From Paenibacillus sp. P25 (GTDB lineage Bacteria > Bacillota > Bacilli > Paenibacillales > NBRC-103111), in assembly GCA_024704175.1 (NCBI GenBank), contig CP085629.1, positions 2,666,001 to 2,730,000 of the forward strand: a DNA stretch of 64,000 nt, in the 5' to 3' direction. Under the pieces are notes generated by a model. That model did no database searches and was not told the origin of the DNA. It saw only the letters and a program-made list of their open reading frames with translations. How positions within the stretch are numbered: the stretch's first letter is position 1; each line of letters begins with the position of its first letter. Positions 12,480 through 22,522 of the stretch are shown piece by piece. The position numbers and the translations under genes were made by a program.

Positions 12480-12809
12480 TTATAAAGTCAAATCGATATG
12501 ACGTCCTTTAAAAGGATGCTCCTGGGACCGGACGGCCGGCTTCTCATCCGTTTCAGCAGCGGTTTTTCTGCGTCTGGACGAACCTTGCCCTTGTCCGCCA
12601 CCCGGCTGGCTGCCCGAATCCCGAATGGCGGCTTGACCGGTCTCTTCCGTCTTGGTACTTATTCTGCGCTCTTTGTGCGTTTGCTTCTCGGCCGCATCAG
12701 CCAGATGAGACTGGTCCGAAGCCGGCTTTTGCATCAGCTGATGCTGCTTTAAACCGGCTTCATCGTTCTTATGAAGGGCGAACTGCATTTCGACTAATTT
12801 CATACTCAC
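12480..12809 (-). CDS. Small uncharacterised protein ending in HPFKGRHIDLTL
   Basis: A 109-residue soluble, highly charged protein. The N-terminus KLVEMQFALHKNDEAGLKQ looks structured. The middle is low-complexity and glycine/arginine-rich. The C-terminus HPFKGRHIDLTL looks like a conserved tail. I recall similar small proteins at this spot in Paenibacillus, but know no function. Start could be GTG 12809 (AGGAG about 11 bases upstream) or ATG 12803. It lies between fapA and the SwrB-like gene in the same direction, so it is probably co-expressed with motility genes. Confidence 0.65.
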   Translation of the reverse strand: MSMKLVEMQFALHKNDEAGLKQHQLMQKPASDQSHLADAAEKQTHKERRISTKTEETGQAAIRDSGSQPGGGQGQGSSRRRKTAAETDEKPAVRSQEHPFKGRHIDLTL

Positions 12810-12850
12810 CCGAAACCATCTCCTGCCCGTTTAGCGGATTCCTTCACAGT

Positions 12851-14259
12851 TTACATCAGGGGCTGCATCGCGATATCGCCGTCCTGAAGCTGAAACCGGA
12901 CTCTCGGCGAGGTATCCTTAACAAATTTCGTATAACGGCCGATGACGATTTTCGTCCCGCCATAGACATTCGAAACCGCTTCGACCCTGGCTTTCTCCGA
13001 ATCTTCGAGCGATTTCTCGATTTCCAGAATTCGTTCCTTGACCAGGGTTTGATCTTCCACCGCTTGTTTTTTCGTATGGTTCAACTTGATCCGCATGGCC
13101 ACCTTGTCGGGTCCTAGCTGACCCGCGGCCGCGAGCTGATCCAGCAAAGTAAGCGCTTTTTCCGTCTTGTCCAGGTTCTCGTTATGCACCCGCAGCTGCG
13201 ACTTCAATTGCTGGAGCTCATTACGCAGCTCGGGAAGCACTCCGACCTCGATCACGGTTACGGTCGACATGGAATTTCCGATCGTCCGGGCCTCCACGCA
13301 TTCGCCGGCTTGTATCAGTCCTCCTACGATCAAGCCTTTGGTTCCTTTACAGATCACATGACGGCCTGCGCGGATCTGGGAATGCATGATGCTTTGCGTG
13401 ACGAACACTTCTTCCCCAGCTTCGACGGTAGCGTCCTGGATGAAGGAGCTTTTTACCCGCTTGCCGGCACGAATCGTCGCTTTGTTATGTCCCAGTATTC
13501 CTGCGGAAATTTCGATCGAGCCCTCCGCCTCCAGATCGGCGCCGTCCACGCCGCCCGTCACCCGGATATCCCCGCCGCACGGATCCGGAATCCCGGGAGC
13601 ACGGCGCCGCGGATCACCACCGTCCCCACAAAATCAATATTGCCCGTATTGTAGTCAACGTCCCCGTTGACTTCGTATATCGGGAACACATTGATCTTAT
13701 CGCGGTCCGTCTTCGTCACAAGCCCGTCGATCGCTGCGTAGAGCGCCGTCTGTTCCGGATCGGTCACGACATTCTTTCCGAGCTTGAAGCGGGCTTCCTT
13801 ACCGTCCTTGGCGAACAAGGGCTCGCCGGTGACCGCACGGCCCGCCGTCCCTTGACTGGCCGGCGACCGCTCGGCAATCAGCTGGCCTTTGCGAACGTTG
13901 TGAATGGAGGTGACTTCCTTATAATCGACCGTTCCGTCTTCGAGTTCCGCCGGTCTTTTGGACTGGTTATCCACATCGAACATCAGCTTGATTTTGCCAT
14001 CCTCGCCCGGTTTGGGAGGAAGCCCCGATGCAATCAGCGTCTTTGTCAAGAAAAAAGACTTAGGGTCACTGACAATCGCATCCAGCTTCGCTTCATCGAT
14101 TCCATACACAATCTGGTAAGATTTCAGAAATTCATCCAGCTGTTCCCTTGACAGCGAAAAGTTCTCTTCACAATTCACAAACTGAAGAAACGCCTGCAGC
14201 TTATCATCCGAGAGCGTCACATCCAAATAGTAGCTTAAGGGCAGTGTCGTATCAGGCAT
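12851..14259 (-). CDS. fapA: FapA family protein (DUF342)
   Basis: The about 469-residue protein has the DUF342/FapA layout. An N-terminal domain is followed by a central parallel-beta repeat region with regular glycine turns (GDVDYNTGNIDFVGTVVIRG, then GGVDGADLEAEGSIEISAG). A coiled coil (about residues 350-420) comes before the C-terminal domain. FapA in Vibrio is linked to polar flagellar control, and DUF342 proteins are often encoded near flagellar or polymer genes. The frame breaks near 13565 in a G run (RAAGDIRVTGG needs one more G). It follows sigD by about 20 bases. Confidence 0.85.
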
Positions 14260-14281
14260 AAATCCCCTCCTTTCAACGGCT

Positions 14282-15080
14282 TTAATCGTGGAACAATTGC
14301 GATTTGAACCGGCCCAGGTGGCCTTTCAGCCGCAGCATGGCTTTGGAATGAAGCTGTGAGATGCGGGACGGTGAAAGATTCATGACCTCGGCGATTTCGC
14401 TTAAAGACAGCTCCTCGTAATAAAAGAGGGAGACGACCGTTCTCTCTTTCTCAGTCAGCCGCTCGATCGCCTGCGCAAGCATGTCCTTTAAATAAAATTC
14501 ATTGACCTTCGACTCGGGGTTCTTCGCCTTTTCATCAATCAGTAAGGACAGCCTCGTTTCCGAATCCTCTTCCCGGATCGGATCGTCGATGGAACAAACG
14601 GTAGTAATGGCAATATCCTGAACCATTTGCTGAAATTCGCTTACGCTGACCTGAAGATACTCGCTGATTTCCGCATCCGTGACGGAGCGGAGATGCTTTT
14701 GTTCGAGCTTCTGATAAGCTTCTTCGATCCGCTTCGCCTTCTCCCGAACGGACCGGGGCACCCAGTCGCCCTGGCGGAGCCCGTCGATCATCGCCCCGCG
14801 AATCCGCCAGGAAGCATATGTTTCAAACTGGAGGCCGCGCTGATAATCGAATTTTTCAATCGCATCGATCAAACCCATCACACCGCAGACTGGACAGGTC
14901 TTCTTTCGACACATTTTTGGGGAGTCCGATGGAAAGGCGGTTGGATACATAGTCCACCAAGGGCAGATACGATTCGATTAACGCCTGCTTCGCCTCTAAA
15001 ATCCGCTCTTCTCTCCACTGTATCCAAACGTCGATGTTGGCCAAATGCGATTTTTGTCCAATCATAACCGGCTTCACCAT
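14282..15080 (-). CDS. sigD: RNA polymerase sigma-28 factor (SigD/FliA)
   Basis: Directs late flagellar, motility and autolysin gene transcription. The restored 266 residues contain region 2 (LPLVDYVSNRLSIGLP, then FETYASWRIRGAMIDGLR), region 3 and the region 4 helix-turn-helix (LSLSEIAEVMNLSPSRISQL). The frame breaks near 14893, where one extra C splits DLSSL from GVMGLIDAIEKFDYQ. It starts two bases before the end of the upstream membrane protein gene's stop region, in the classical cheD-sigD position. Confidence 0.93.
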
Positions 15081-15082
15081 CC

Positions 15083-15508
15083 TTATTCTTCAGTCATACG
15101 ACGCACGGCCCGAGCCAGCTCCTCCGGCTCCGCTTCCACTTTCGTCGAAAGCTTGCGCGGGTTCAGCGGAGCAAACCCGGTGTCACCGTCGCTCCCGCCC
15201 GATTCGATTCCGCGGCCCAGCATCCTGTGAAGATCCGCGTCCTCATCATCCGGCGTGATCGCGTCGATCGAGCTTCCTTTCAAAGCTTCGTTCTCCGGCA
15301 CCGTGCCGAGAGCCGCAGGAACGTCCTTGAGGCCGGCGAATGTTCCCAATATCCAACGGCAAGCAAACGTTATTACGAACAAGACGATAAAGCTGTACAA
15401 GCTTCGAAGCAGTGTCGTAAGCCAAATATTATGAGTAACCGAGATCATGAAGGTGATGAGGAAGGCCGCCGCACCGACAATAAAATTCAAACGTATCGTT
15501 CCGATCAT
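15083..15508 (-). CDS. Two-helix membrane protein between cheD and sigD, unknown function
   Basis: The 141 residues begin with two membrane helices (about 8-27 and 38-55) and continue as an acidic, probably disordered cytosolic tail (residues 65-141) with MLGRGIESGG. It follows cheD by four bases and precedes sigD by two, so it is tightly coupled to both. No family I recognise. Its place suggests a role in motility or sigma-D control; inference only. Confidence 0.75.
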   Translation of the reverse strand: MIGTIRLNFIVGAAAFLITFMISVTHNIWLTTLLRSLYSFIVLFVITFACRWILGTFAGLKDVPAALGTVPENEALKGSSIDAITPDDEDADLHRMLGRGIESGGSDGDTGFAPLNPRKLSTKVEAEPEELARAVRRMTEE

Positions 15509-15511
15509 CGC

Positions 15512-16006
15512 TCACAGTTCCTTGTTTCCGTGCTGTACGCTGCGGATAAGCAAAATTCCGGTAACACAATCAAATTCAATGGTTCTGCCATAATTTCCAC
15601 CCGTATCTTCACCTTTTAATGGAATCGAATACCGGCTCAGGAGCTCTTTGCAGGACTCCACGTTCCGGGGACCGATCCGCATCGTATCCGATTGAGCGCC
15701 GAACGAGAACATCTGTGCGCCGCCGGCCATCTTGGCTTCCATCCGGCGAACTTGTGCGCCTAATGTCTCCATAAGGCGAATCAATTCGGGAATCGCCGTA
15801 TCGGCATATTTGGCGATGTTCAGCTTGCCTTCCCTTGCGATGTCCGAGCTAGGAAGCATCACATGAGCCATCCCCGCCACTTTCGCCTTGTTATCGTAAA
15901 GCGTAAGTCCGACGCAGGAACCGAGACCCGTCGTTTTCAGCACACCTGTTAGATGCGCCACATTCAGGTCGGCCATGCCGACTTTAATCAGGTTGTCTTG
16001 AATCAT
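15512..16006 (-). CDS. cheD: Chemoreceptor glutamine deamidase CheD
   Basis: Deamidates receptor glutamines and partners with CheC in adaptation. The 164 residues include the catalytic Cys31 in GLGSCVGLTLYD and His48 in GMAHVMLP; the Thr/Asn region AKMAGGAQMF is typical. Its ATG overlaps the cheC stop (ATGA), so the partners are translationally coupled. Confidence 0.96.
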   Translation of the reverse strand: MIQDNLIKVGMADLNVAHLTGVLKTTGLGSCVGLTLYDNKAKVAGMAHVMLPSSDIAREGKLNIAKYADTAIPELIRLMETLGAQVRRMEAKMAGGAQMFSFGAQSDTMRIGPRNVESCKELLSRYSIPLKGEDTGGNYGRTIEFDCVTGILLIRSVQHGNKEL

Positions 16007-16623
16007 AGAGGCTGCACTCCCAAGGCGACGAATATTTTTTCGAACGACTCGGGATCCGGGATTAAGAAGAAATGGCCTTCCACCTCATCATTGCCGTCTA
16101 AAAATTTCGTATCGATTAAAAGCGCCTGATCTCCCATCTGGCCGAATTGGAGTACGCCGTAGCTAAGAACGGCACCCGCCATATCGATCGCAAGCGAGGG
16201 TACGGTCGGAGACATATTCAGCATGGTGAAATCGGCGAGTGATGTAAGGTAAGAGCCCGCCAGGATGTTTCCGATCTCATTCAGCGCCGATAATTCCATC
16301 TCCGAGTAGGATTCTTCATCAATCACTTCAATGCCTACGAGATTGCGCAGCGCCTTCTTCGCTGAATCCAAAGTAAGAATAAAGAACAGATTGCCCGGCG
16401 TCTCGCCTTCGACCCGCAGGAAGATGGCAACGACCACCTGTTCCGCCCCGCCTACGCTGTCTGCAATTTCTTCGAACGGAACCATGCGCACCTTGGGCAC
16501 CGACATGTCTACAGGCTTGTCCAGCGGCTTGGATAACGCCGTGGCGGCATGCCCCGCGCCGATGTTGCCGACTTCCCTTAGTACATCCATTTGAAACTCA
16601 GCAAACGAATGAAATGCCTCCAC
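16003..16623 (-). CDS. cheC: CheY-P phosphatase CheC
   Basis: Hydrolyses phosphorylated CheY and is stimulated by CheD. The 206 residues carry two active-site ExxN motifs: Glu17/Asn20 in REVGNIGAGHAATAL and Glu116/Asn119 in LNEIGNILAGSYL. Both are intact, as in B. subtilis CheC. The GTG start at 16623 follows GGAGG. It lies six bases after cheW. Confidence 0.96.
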   Translation of the reverse strand: MEAFHSFAEFQMDVLREVGNIGAGHAATALSKPLDKPVDMSVPKVRMVPFEEIADSVGGAEQVVVAIFLRVEGETPGNLFFILTLDSAKKALRNLVGIEVIDEESYSEMELSALNEIGNILAGSYLTSLADFTMLNMSPTVPSLAIDMAGAVLSYGVLQFGQMGDQALLIDTKFLDGNDEVEGHFFLIPDPESFEKIFVALGVQPL

Positions 16624-16628
16624 CGGGA

Positions 16629-17090
16629 CTATTCCTCCAAATTCTCTAATTGGACAATCTCGCTTTTATTCAGCACTTCCTGCAGGTTCAGCAGGACGAG
16701 CAGGCGGTCCTCCCCTACCTTCGCAATGCCCTGAAGATATTTCGCTTTGATGCCTCCGACGATTTCCGGCGGGTCCTCAATATGGTCGGTATCAACATCG
16801 ATGACATCGTTTGCCGAGTCGACGATGAGACCCACTTCGATCTCTCCGACGGCAACGATAATGATCCGCGAGTTATCGGTATATTCGCCTTCCGGAAGGC
16901 CGAAGCGCCCGCGCAAGTCAATCACCGGGGTCACCACGCCGCGCAGGTTGATTACCCCTTTCACGAATGGAGGTGTTTTGGGAACCCGGGTCATCGGCAG
17001 CATCCGTTCAATCGTCTTCACCTTTTCCACCTCAACCCCGTATTCCTCGTGCGCCAAAGCAAAAACAATGACTTTCAATTCTTCTCCCAT
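16629..17090 (-). CDS. cheW: Chemotaxis coupling protein CheW
   Basis: Adaptor linking receptors to the CheA kinase. At 153 residues it is a single CheW SH3-like domain with MTRVPKTPPFVKGVINLRG and PVIDLRGRFGL. ATG at 17090 follows GGAGG. It stands between cheA and cheC. Confidence 0.96.
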   Translation of the reverse strand: MGEELKVIVFALAHEEYGVEVEKVKTIERMLPMTRVPKTPPFVKGVINLRGVVTPVIDLRGRFGLPEGEYTDNSRIIIVAVGEIEVGLIVDSANDVIDVDTDHIEDPPEIVGGIKAKYLQGIAKVGEDRLLVLLNLQEVLNKSEIVQLENLEE

Positions 17091-17139
17091 AGCCCTAGCC
17101 TCCTAATTAAATGTCGTAACCGCGAAACGGCGGTGCCGG

Positions 17140-19182
17140 TTATTTGATTAAACTGTTCGTATCGATAATCAGAGCAACTTGTCCGTCTCCGAGGATCGTG
17201 GCCCCGGATACCGCAAAGAGGTTCGTCAAATACTTTCCGAGCGATTTCAGCACGACTTCCTGCTGGCCGATAAATTCATCGACGACGGCGGCGGCAAGCT
17301 TCTCGCCCTTGCGGATGACCACGATTTGCGTATCCTCCAACGCCGAATCAGATGTGCCCGGAACCTCGAGAAGCTGAGCGAGCGGAATTAAAGGTATGAC
17401 GCTGCTGCGGTATTCCACCAAGCGGTTCCCGTGCACGGTCCTGATTTGCTCCTTCTTGATCGCCATCGTCTCGACGATGGAAGAGAGCGGGATGGCGAAT
17501 TTCTCATTACGGAGCCGTACCAGCATGGCCGAGATGATCGAAAGCGTAAGCGGAAGCTGAACGGAAAACTTCGAGCCCCGGCCCCATTTGGATTCCACTT
17601 GAACTTGTCCGCCCAAGCTTTCAATTTTGGTCTTAACGACATCGAGCCCGACGCCGCGGCCGGAAATATCCGAGATCTTCTCGGCCGTACTGAAGCCCGA
17701 GGCGAAGAGCAGCATATATACCTCTTCATCCGGCATGCGGGTCGCCTGCTCGGCGGTCACGAGCCCGTTCTGGATGGCTTTCTTCAGCACGCCTTCCCGG
17801 TTGATTCCCCGGCCGTCATCTTCGATTTCGATGAAGACATGGTTCCCGCTATGATAAGCCCGAAGGCTGATCGTTCCCGTTTCGGGTTTACCGGTGTTCA
17901 ATCGGTCAGCCGTCGGCTCGAGTCCGTGGTCAACCGCGTTACGCAGCAGATGGACAAGCGGATCGCCGATTTCGTCAATTACCGTCCGGTCCAGTTCGGT
18001 CTCGGCGCCGGTGATGATCAGATCCACCTTCTTATTGAGCGTTTTGGCCACGTCGCGGATCATTCGCGGAAACCGGTTGAACACCGTATCGATCGGGACC
18101 ATTCGCAGCTTCAGAACGATATTTTGCAAATCCCCGCTCACCCGCGCCATATGCTCCACGGTTTCCGTCAGTTCGTTCCTGCGGATTTCGCTCGCTAGCT
18201 GCTCCAGGCGGACACGGTCGATAAGCGGCTCGCTGAATAAATTCATCAGCGTATCCAAACGTTCGATATCGACCCGGATCGTCCGGTTAGCTACAGGTCC
18301 GCCGCTTTGCTGAGCAGGCTTCCTGGCTTCGGCTTTAGGCCCCTCGTCCTTGGTCTCCGCTGCAGAAACAGAGGCTTCCTGTGCCGGGGCGGGAGCCGGC
18401 GGCTTGTTCAACTGCTCCAGCTTCTGCTTATCGAGGAGGATCAGTTCGACCTTCTCGATCTCCGAGACGTCCGAAAGCCGCTTGTGCAGGTCCTCTTGAC
18501 CGATTTGGGAAATATAAAACACGGAGAACGATTGATCGAAACGCTCTTGCTCGATATCCTCAACGGAAGGGCTCGATTTGATAACCTCCCCGTTCTGCTC
18601 CAGGATGTTAAATACCATGTAAGCGCGCGCCGCTTTCAGCACGCAATCCTCCCGTACGCTGACGGTGATCCGGAATACGGGAACGCCTGCTTCGATGGTT
18701 TGTTCAAGAATCGAGAGCTGAAATTCATCCAATTCGGCTCCCTGCTGTGCGCCGCCCGATGCTGCAACCGGAGCGGAAGCGGATGAGCCGCCTTTTTTGT
18801 AATCGCCGGAGACGATCGATTTGAGCCCGGCAACGATTTCGGTAACGTCCGCCTTTCCCGATCCTCCCTGGATAATATCCTCGACCATCGCTTCCAGCGC
18901 ATCCAAGCTTTTGAACACATAATCGAAGATGAAGGAATCCATCTTGAGCTTATGGTTCCGCACCAGATCGAGAACGTTCTCCATTTCGTGGGTCAAGGAA
19001 GCCAGGTCCTCGAAGCCCATCGTTGCGGACATTCCCTTCAAGGTGTGTGCCGAGCGAAAAATATTTTGTACGATGCTGATATCTTCCGGACTGCTTTCCA
19101 AACTGAGTACATTTTCGTTCATGGCTTGCAAATGATCTTTGGACTCGTCAATGAACATCGAGAGATATTGATTCATTTCCAT
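17140..19182 (-). CDS. cheA: Chemotaxis histidine kinase CheA
   Basis: Receptor-controlled kinase that phosphorylates CheY and CheB. Domains in order: HPt with phospho-acceptor His46 in RSAHTLKGMSA; P2 CheY-binding region (about 170-260); a proline/alanine linker; dimerisation helices; ATPase with HLLRNAVDHGLE, DDGRGI and GRGVGLDVVK; and a CheW-like C-terminal domain. I prefer ATG 19182 (GGAGG seven bases upstream) over GTG 19188. About 680 residues, normal for the family. Confidence 0.96.
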   Translation of the reverse strand: MEMNQYLSMFIDESKDHLQAMNENVLSLESSPEDISIVQNIFRSAHTLKGMSATMGFEDLASLTHEMENVLDLVRNHKLKMDSFIFDYVFKSLDALEAMVEDIIQGGSGKADVTEIVAGLKSIVSGDYKKGGSSASAPVAASGGAQQGAELDEFQLSILEQTIEAGVPVFRITVSVREDCVLKAARAYMVFNILEQNGEVIKSSPSVEDIEQERFDQSFSVFYISQIGQEDLHKRLSDVSEIEKVELILLDKQKLEQLNKPPAPAPAQEASVSAAETKDEGPKAEARKPAQQSGGPVANRTIRVDIERLDTLMNLFSEPLIDRVRLEQLASEIRRNELTETVEHMARVSGDLQNIVLKLRMVPIDTVFNRFPRMIRDVAKTLNKKVDLIITGAETELDRTVIDEIGDPLVHLLRNAVDHGLEPTADRLNTGKPETGTISLRAYHSGNHVFIEIEDDGRGINREGVLKKAIQNGLVTAEQATRMPDEEVYMLLFASGFSTAEKISDISGRGVGLDVVKTKIESLGGQVQVESKWGRGSKFSVQLPLTLSIISAMLVRLRNEKFAIPLSSIVETMAIKKEQIRTVHGNRLVEYRSSVIPLIPLAQLLEVPGTSDSALEDTQIVVIRKGEKLAAAVVDEFIGQQEVVLKSLGKYLTNLFAVSGATILGDGQVALIIDTNSLIK

Positions 19183-19229
19183 GACCACACCTCCATCATA
19201 GTTGGTTATGTAACCAAGCCCGAATGTTA

Positions 19230-20345
19230 CTACGGCTTGGCAAGTGCCTCTATCAACCTGCCCGCGATCTCCTGCTGCGGCAGAATATCCGTCACACAGC
19301 CAAGCAATACCGCCGACCGCGGCATACCGTAGACAATACAGGTTTCCTCCGATTCGGCAATCGTAGTGACTGCACCGGCTTGTTTCAGAGCCTGCATCCC
19401 CTTGGCACCGTCGGAGCCCATGCCCGTCATCAGAACGATGTGGCGCTTAAGCTCCCTGAGCGGCAGAAGCGATTCGAACATAGTGTCAACAGAGGGCCGG
19501 TGGCCGCCGCGCGGCTCTTCTTTGGAAAGATGAATTTTGTAGCTTTGGCTTCCGTTACGCGCAACCGTCATATGGAAGCCGCCGGGGGCGATATAAGCCG
19601 TCCCCTTCTCCAAAACCATACCGTCTTCGGCCTCCACCACCTTAAGCCGGGAAACGGAATCCAGCCGCTGGGCGAGCGATTTCGTAAACGTCGGCGGCAT
19701 ATGCTGAACCACCAGCACGGGAGCCGGACAATGCTCTGGAATTCCCGAAAGTACGGTATGCAGCGCTCGCGGACCGCCGGTCGACGTTCCGATTGCGATC
19801 AAGTGCTCGAAGCCGGAGCCGTTTCTTGTTCCGGCCGCCATACTTCTCCCTGGAGTCGGTAACGGCTTCGCTGCTTGCTTCTCTTCCTGCACCGCCGGGC
19901 TCTTGGCCTCCAAGGAAGGCTGTCTGCCGAACTTCGTCATGCTGGTTTTTACGGCAACCCGAAGCTTCTCAAGCAGAAGGGCCTTTACTTTATGCAAATC
20001 GAGCGATATGGCTCCCGAGGGCTTGCCTACGAAATCGAAAGCCCCCATTCCAAGGCGCGAATCGTCTCAGCCGCTCCTTCTTGGGTTAGGGTCGCTGAGC
20101 ATGATTACGGGAACGGGATTTTCCTTCATAATGATGCGAAGCGCTTCTAGACCGTTCATTTCCGGCATTTCAATATCCAACGTGACGGCATGCGGCTTCA
20201 GCTTCTTAACCATGTCCACCGCTTCTTTACCGTTTCTGGCAACCCCGGCAACGCGAAACGCAGGGTCTTCGGCGATGAAATCGGAAATCAGCTTCCGCAT
20301 AAACACTGAATCGTCGACAACCAATATATCGTAAGGCTGCATCAT
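19230..20345 (-). CDS. cheB: Chemotaxis protein-glutamate methylesterase CheB
   Basis: Receiver domain (LVVDDSVFMRKLI, phosphorylated Asp in AVTLDIEMPEMNG) followed by the methylesterase domain with the catalytic triad Ser (GTSTGGPRAL), His (QHMPPTFT) and Asp (GMGSDGAKGM). It removes methyl groups from chemoreceptors. Two compensating indels between about 20090 and 20052 shift roughly ten residues (LTQEGAAETIRALEW) into another frame before GAFDFVGKPSG restores the original one. The second lies in a G run. About 370 residues. Confidence 0.93.
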
Positions 20346-20394
20346 ACCACTCCTCTTCTAGTTTGAATAAAATGTGCGATTAGAGGATGCTTGA

Positions 20395-21264
20395 TCATTT
20401 CAGAAGCTTCATCATTTTGTTCAGAAACCCTTTGACCGCGCCTGCCGAACTCTCTCCCTGCGGCTGATTGGCGATAAACCCGTCCGCCAGCTCGGCAATC
20501 GATCTTGCAGCCCCGCTGTTCGGGAATGCTACGGTAAAAGGCACCTGCTTCTTGACGGCTTTGGAGACATTGCTGTCGTCCAGAACGAAGCCGAGCGTCG
20601 GGATGTCGAGGGACAGGAACTGCCTTGCCACCAAGCTGATTTTATCCGCCGTCTGCCGTCCTTCGTGCCAATCGGCCACCCGGTTCACCACGAGCCGGAA
20701 GGGCACGCTGTAATCCATGGAATGGACCATTTTGATGATGGCGTAAGCATCCGTGATGGAAGTGGGCTCCGGCGTAGTTACGACGATCGTTTCCTGAGCC
20801 GCCAGGATGAACTTCAGCGTCTCTTTGGAAAGACCGGCGCCCGTGTCGAAAATAATGAAGTCGACATGCCCGCTCAGCTGATTTACTTGATCCGCAAAGT
20901 AATCGAGCTCCTCTTCCGATAAACGAATCAAATCGTTAAAGCCCGAGCCGCCGGCAATGAACTGAAGACCGCCGTGGCCCGACTGGATGATTTCCCAAAT
21001 CGTTTTTTCTCTTTTTAACAAGTGGTACAGGCTGTACCTGGGTGAAATGCCCATCAAAACGTCGATATTCGCCAGACCGATATCCGCATCGAACACCAGT
21101 ACTTTATAGCCTCTCTGCTGCAGAGTGAGTGCAAAATTCAGTGTAAAATTGGACTTGCCCACGCCGCCTTTGCCGCTCGTTACCGTGAGGATTCGCGTTT
21201 GTCTTGGACTCTCCGCATTTCGACTAAGGATCAAATTCCGGAGTCTCTGGGCCTGGTCACTCAT
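20395..21264 (-). CDS. flhG: MinD-like ATPase FlhG (YlxH)
   Basis: Regulates the number and placement of flagella by stimulating FlhF GTPase activity. The 289 residues have a deviant Walker A (TSGKGGVGKSNF), Walker B IIFDTGAGLS and VFDADIGLANIDVLMG. The N-terminal DQAQRLRNLI segment is the FlhF-activating type. The start overlaps the flhF stop by eight bases. Confidence 0.95.
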   Translation of the reverse strand: MSDQAQRLRNLILSRNAESPRQTRILTVTSGKGGVGKSNFTLNFALTLQQRGYKVLVFDADIGLANIDVLMGISPRYSLYHLLKREKTIWEIIQSGHGGLQFIAGGSGFNDLIRLSEEELDYFADQVNQLSGHVDFIIFDTGAGLSKETLKFILAAQETIVVTTPEPTSITDAYAIIKMVHSMDYSVPFRLVVNRVADWHEGRQTADKISLVARQFLSLDIPTLGFVLDDSNVSKAVKKQVPFTVAFPNSGAARSIAELADGFIANQPQGESSAGAVKGFLNKMMKLLK

Positions 21265-22522
21265 CCTGCTTACCCTCCAGCATCAAATCCAGGATACGCT
21301 GCTCGTTCAGTTCGGCGATATCGTCAGGAACGCTTTGCCCGTCGGCGATATAAGAGGTCTGAATGCCGTATTCGCGGATCAGATTCACAATGGCGCCGTA
21401 GGAATCGGTCTCGTCCATCTTGGTAAACAACACTTTGTCCAGCTTGAATTTGCTGAAATTATCAGTGATGGCTTTCATATCTTTGTATTTGGTCGTAAGA
21501 CTCAGCACTAGAAAAGTCTCACTTTGGCCCCGCGACTGCAGAAGAGCGTTCAGCTCGGATACATACATTTCGTTGCGGAAATTGCGGCCGGCCGTATCCA
21601 TAAAGATCAAATCCCGATCCTTCAGCTGTTCAAAGGCTTTGCCCAAGTCGAGCGGCGAAAACACGACCTCCAGCGGCACATTTAAAATGGTAGCGTACGT
21701 CTTCAACTGCTCTACCGCCGCGATCCGGTAAGTGTCGGAGGTAATAAAGCCGACCTTCCGCTGGTGCTTCAGCACCTGCTCGGCCGCGAGCTTCGCTATG
21801 GTCGTCGTTTTGCCTACGCCCGTCGGGCCGACAAAATGCGCAATGCGCGTTTCCCGCGAAATGGCCTTCGGCCTCTCGGAGGTCAGAATTTCTCCCAGAA
21901 ACCGTCTGGCCGAGCCAAGGGCAAAAGCTTCCGTTATCGGCTCCCCTGCCCCTTCCGCTTCTTCGGCGATGCGGCCCAGCAGACTCCTGAATCAGCTGAG
22001 GCTCGACCTCTTGGTCGCGTAAACGCGCCTCCAGCTTCTCCAGAACGGGGTCGACCGGCATTTGCAAGGGATGATGCTTGGCCAGTTTGTTCATCATTTC
22101 TTTCATCTGCTTGATTTCTTCCAGCGACCTGTCTTCTTTTCCTAAGATGGAAGCGGGGAAGCCGTCTTGGCAGGAGTGCGAAAATCCGTCTCCGGAGGCA
22201 GCACATCCGGTACCTCGGGAAAGCTGAGCTTGTCTTCCCGGCCTGCGGCATACGCCCGGGCGGCGGCTCTTGCCGGGGCCGTAGCGATCGCGGAGGCAGG
22301 CGCAGCCGGCTTTAGAACCGGCTTGGGAGGTGCGGCAGACTCCGCCTGTGCCGCCGAATCCGTAGCCGCAATCACTTCGATCTTCTTTTTAGAGAACAGT
22401 CCCAGAAATCCACCCGAACGCACTTCCTTCGTATTCAGGATGACGGCATCCTTTCCCAGGTCCGTACGGATTTTTTGCAGCGCATCGGGCATGGACTCGA
22501 CAACATAGCGTTTTACTCTCAT
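21257..22522 (-). CDS. flhF: SRP-family GTPase FlhF
   Basis: Places nascent flagella at the membrane. The N-terminal B domain starts MRVKRYVVESMPDALQKIR; an Ala/Pro-rich linker follows. The N domain and G domain carry [34 protein letters not shown] and TKMDET. Two frame breaks are visible: near 22150 (LPS then LGKEDRSLEEIKQMKEMM) and near 21983 (PQLIQ then LLGRIAEEAEG). The ATG overlaps the flhA stop (ATGA). About 421 residues restored. Confidence 0.92.
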
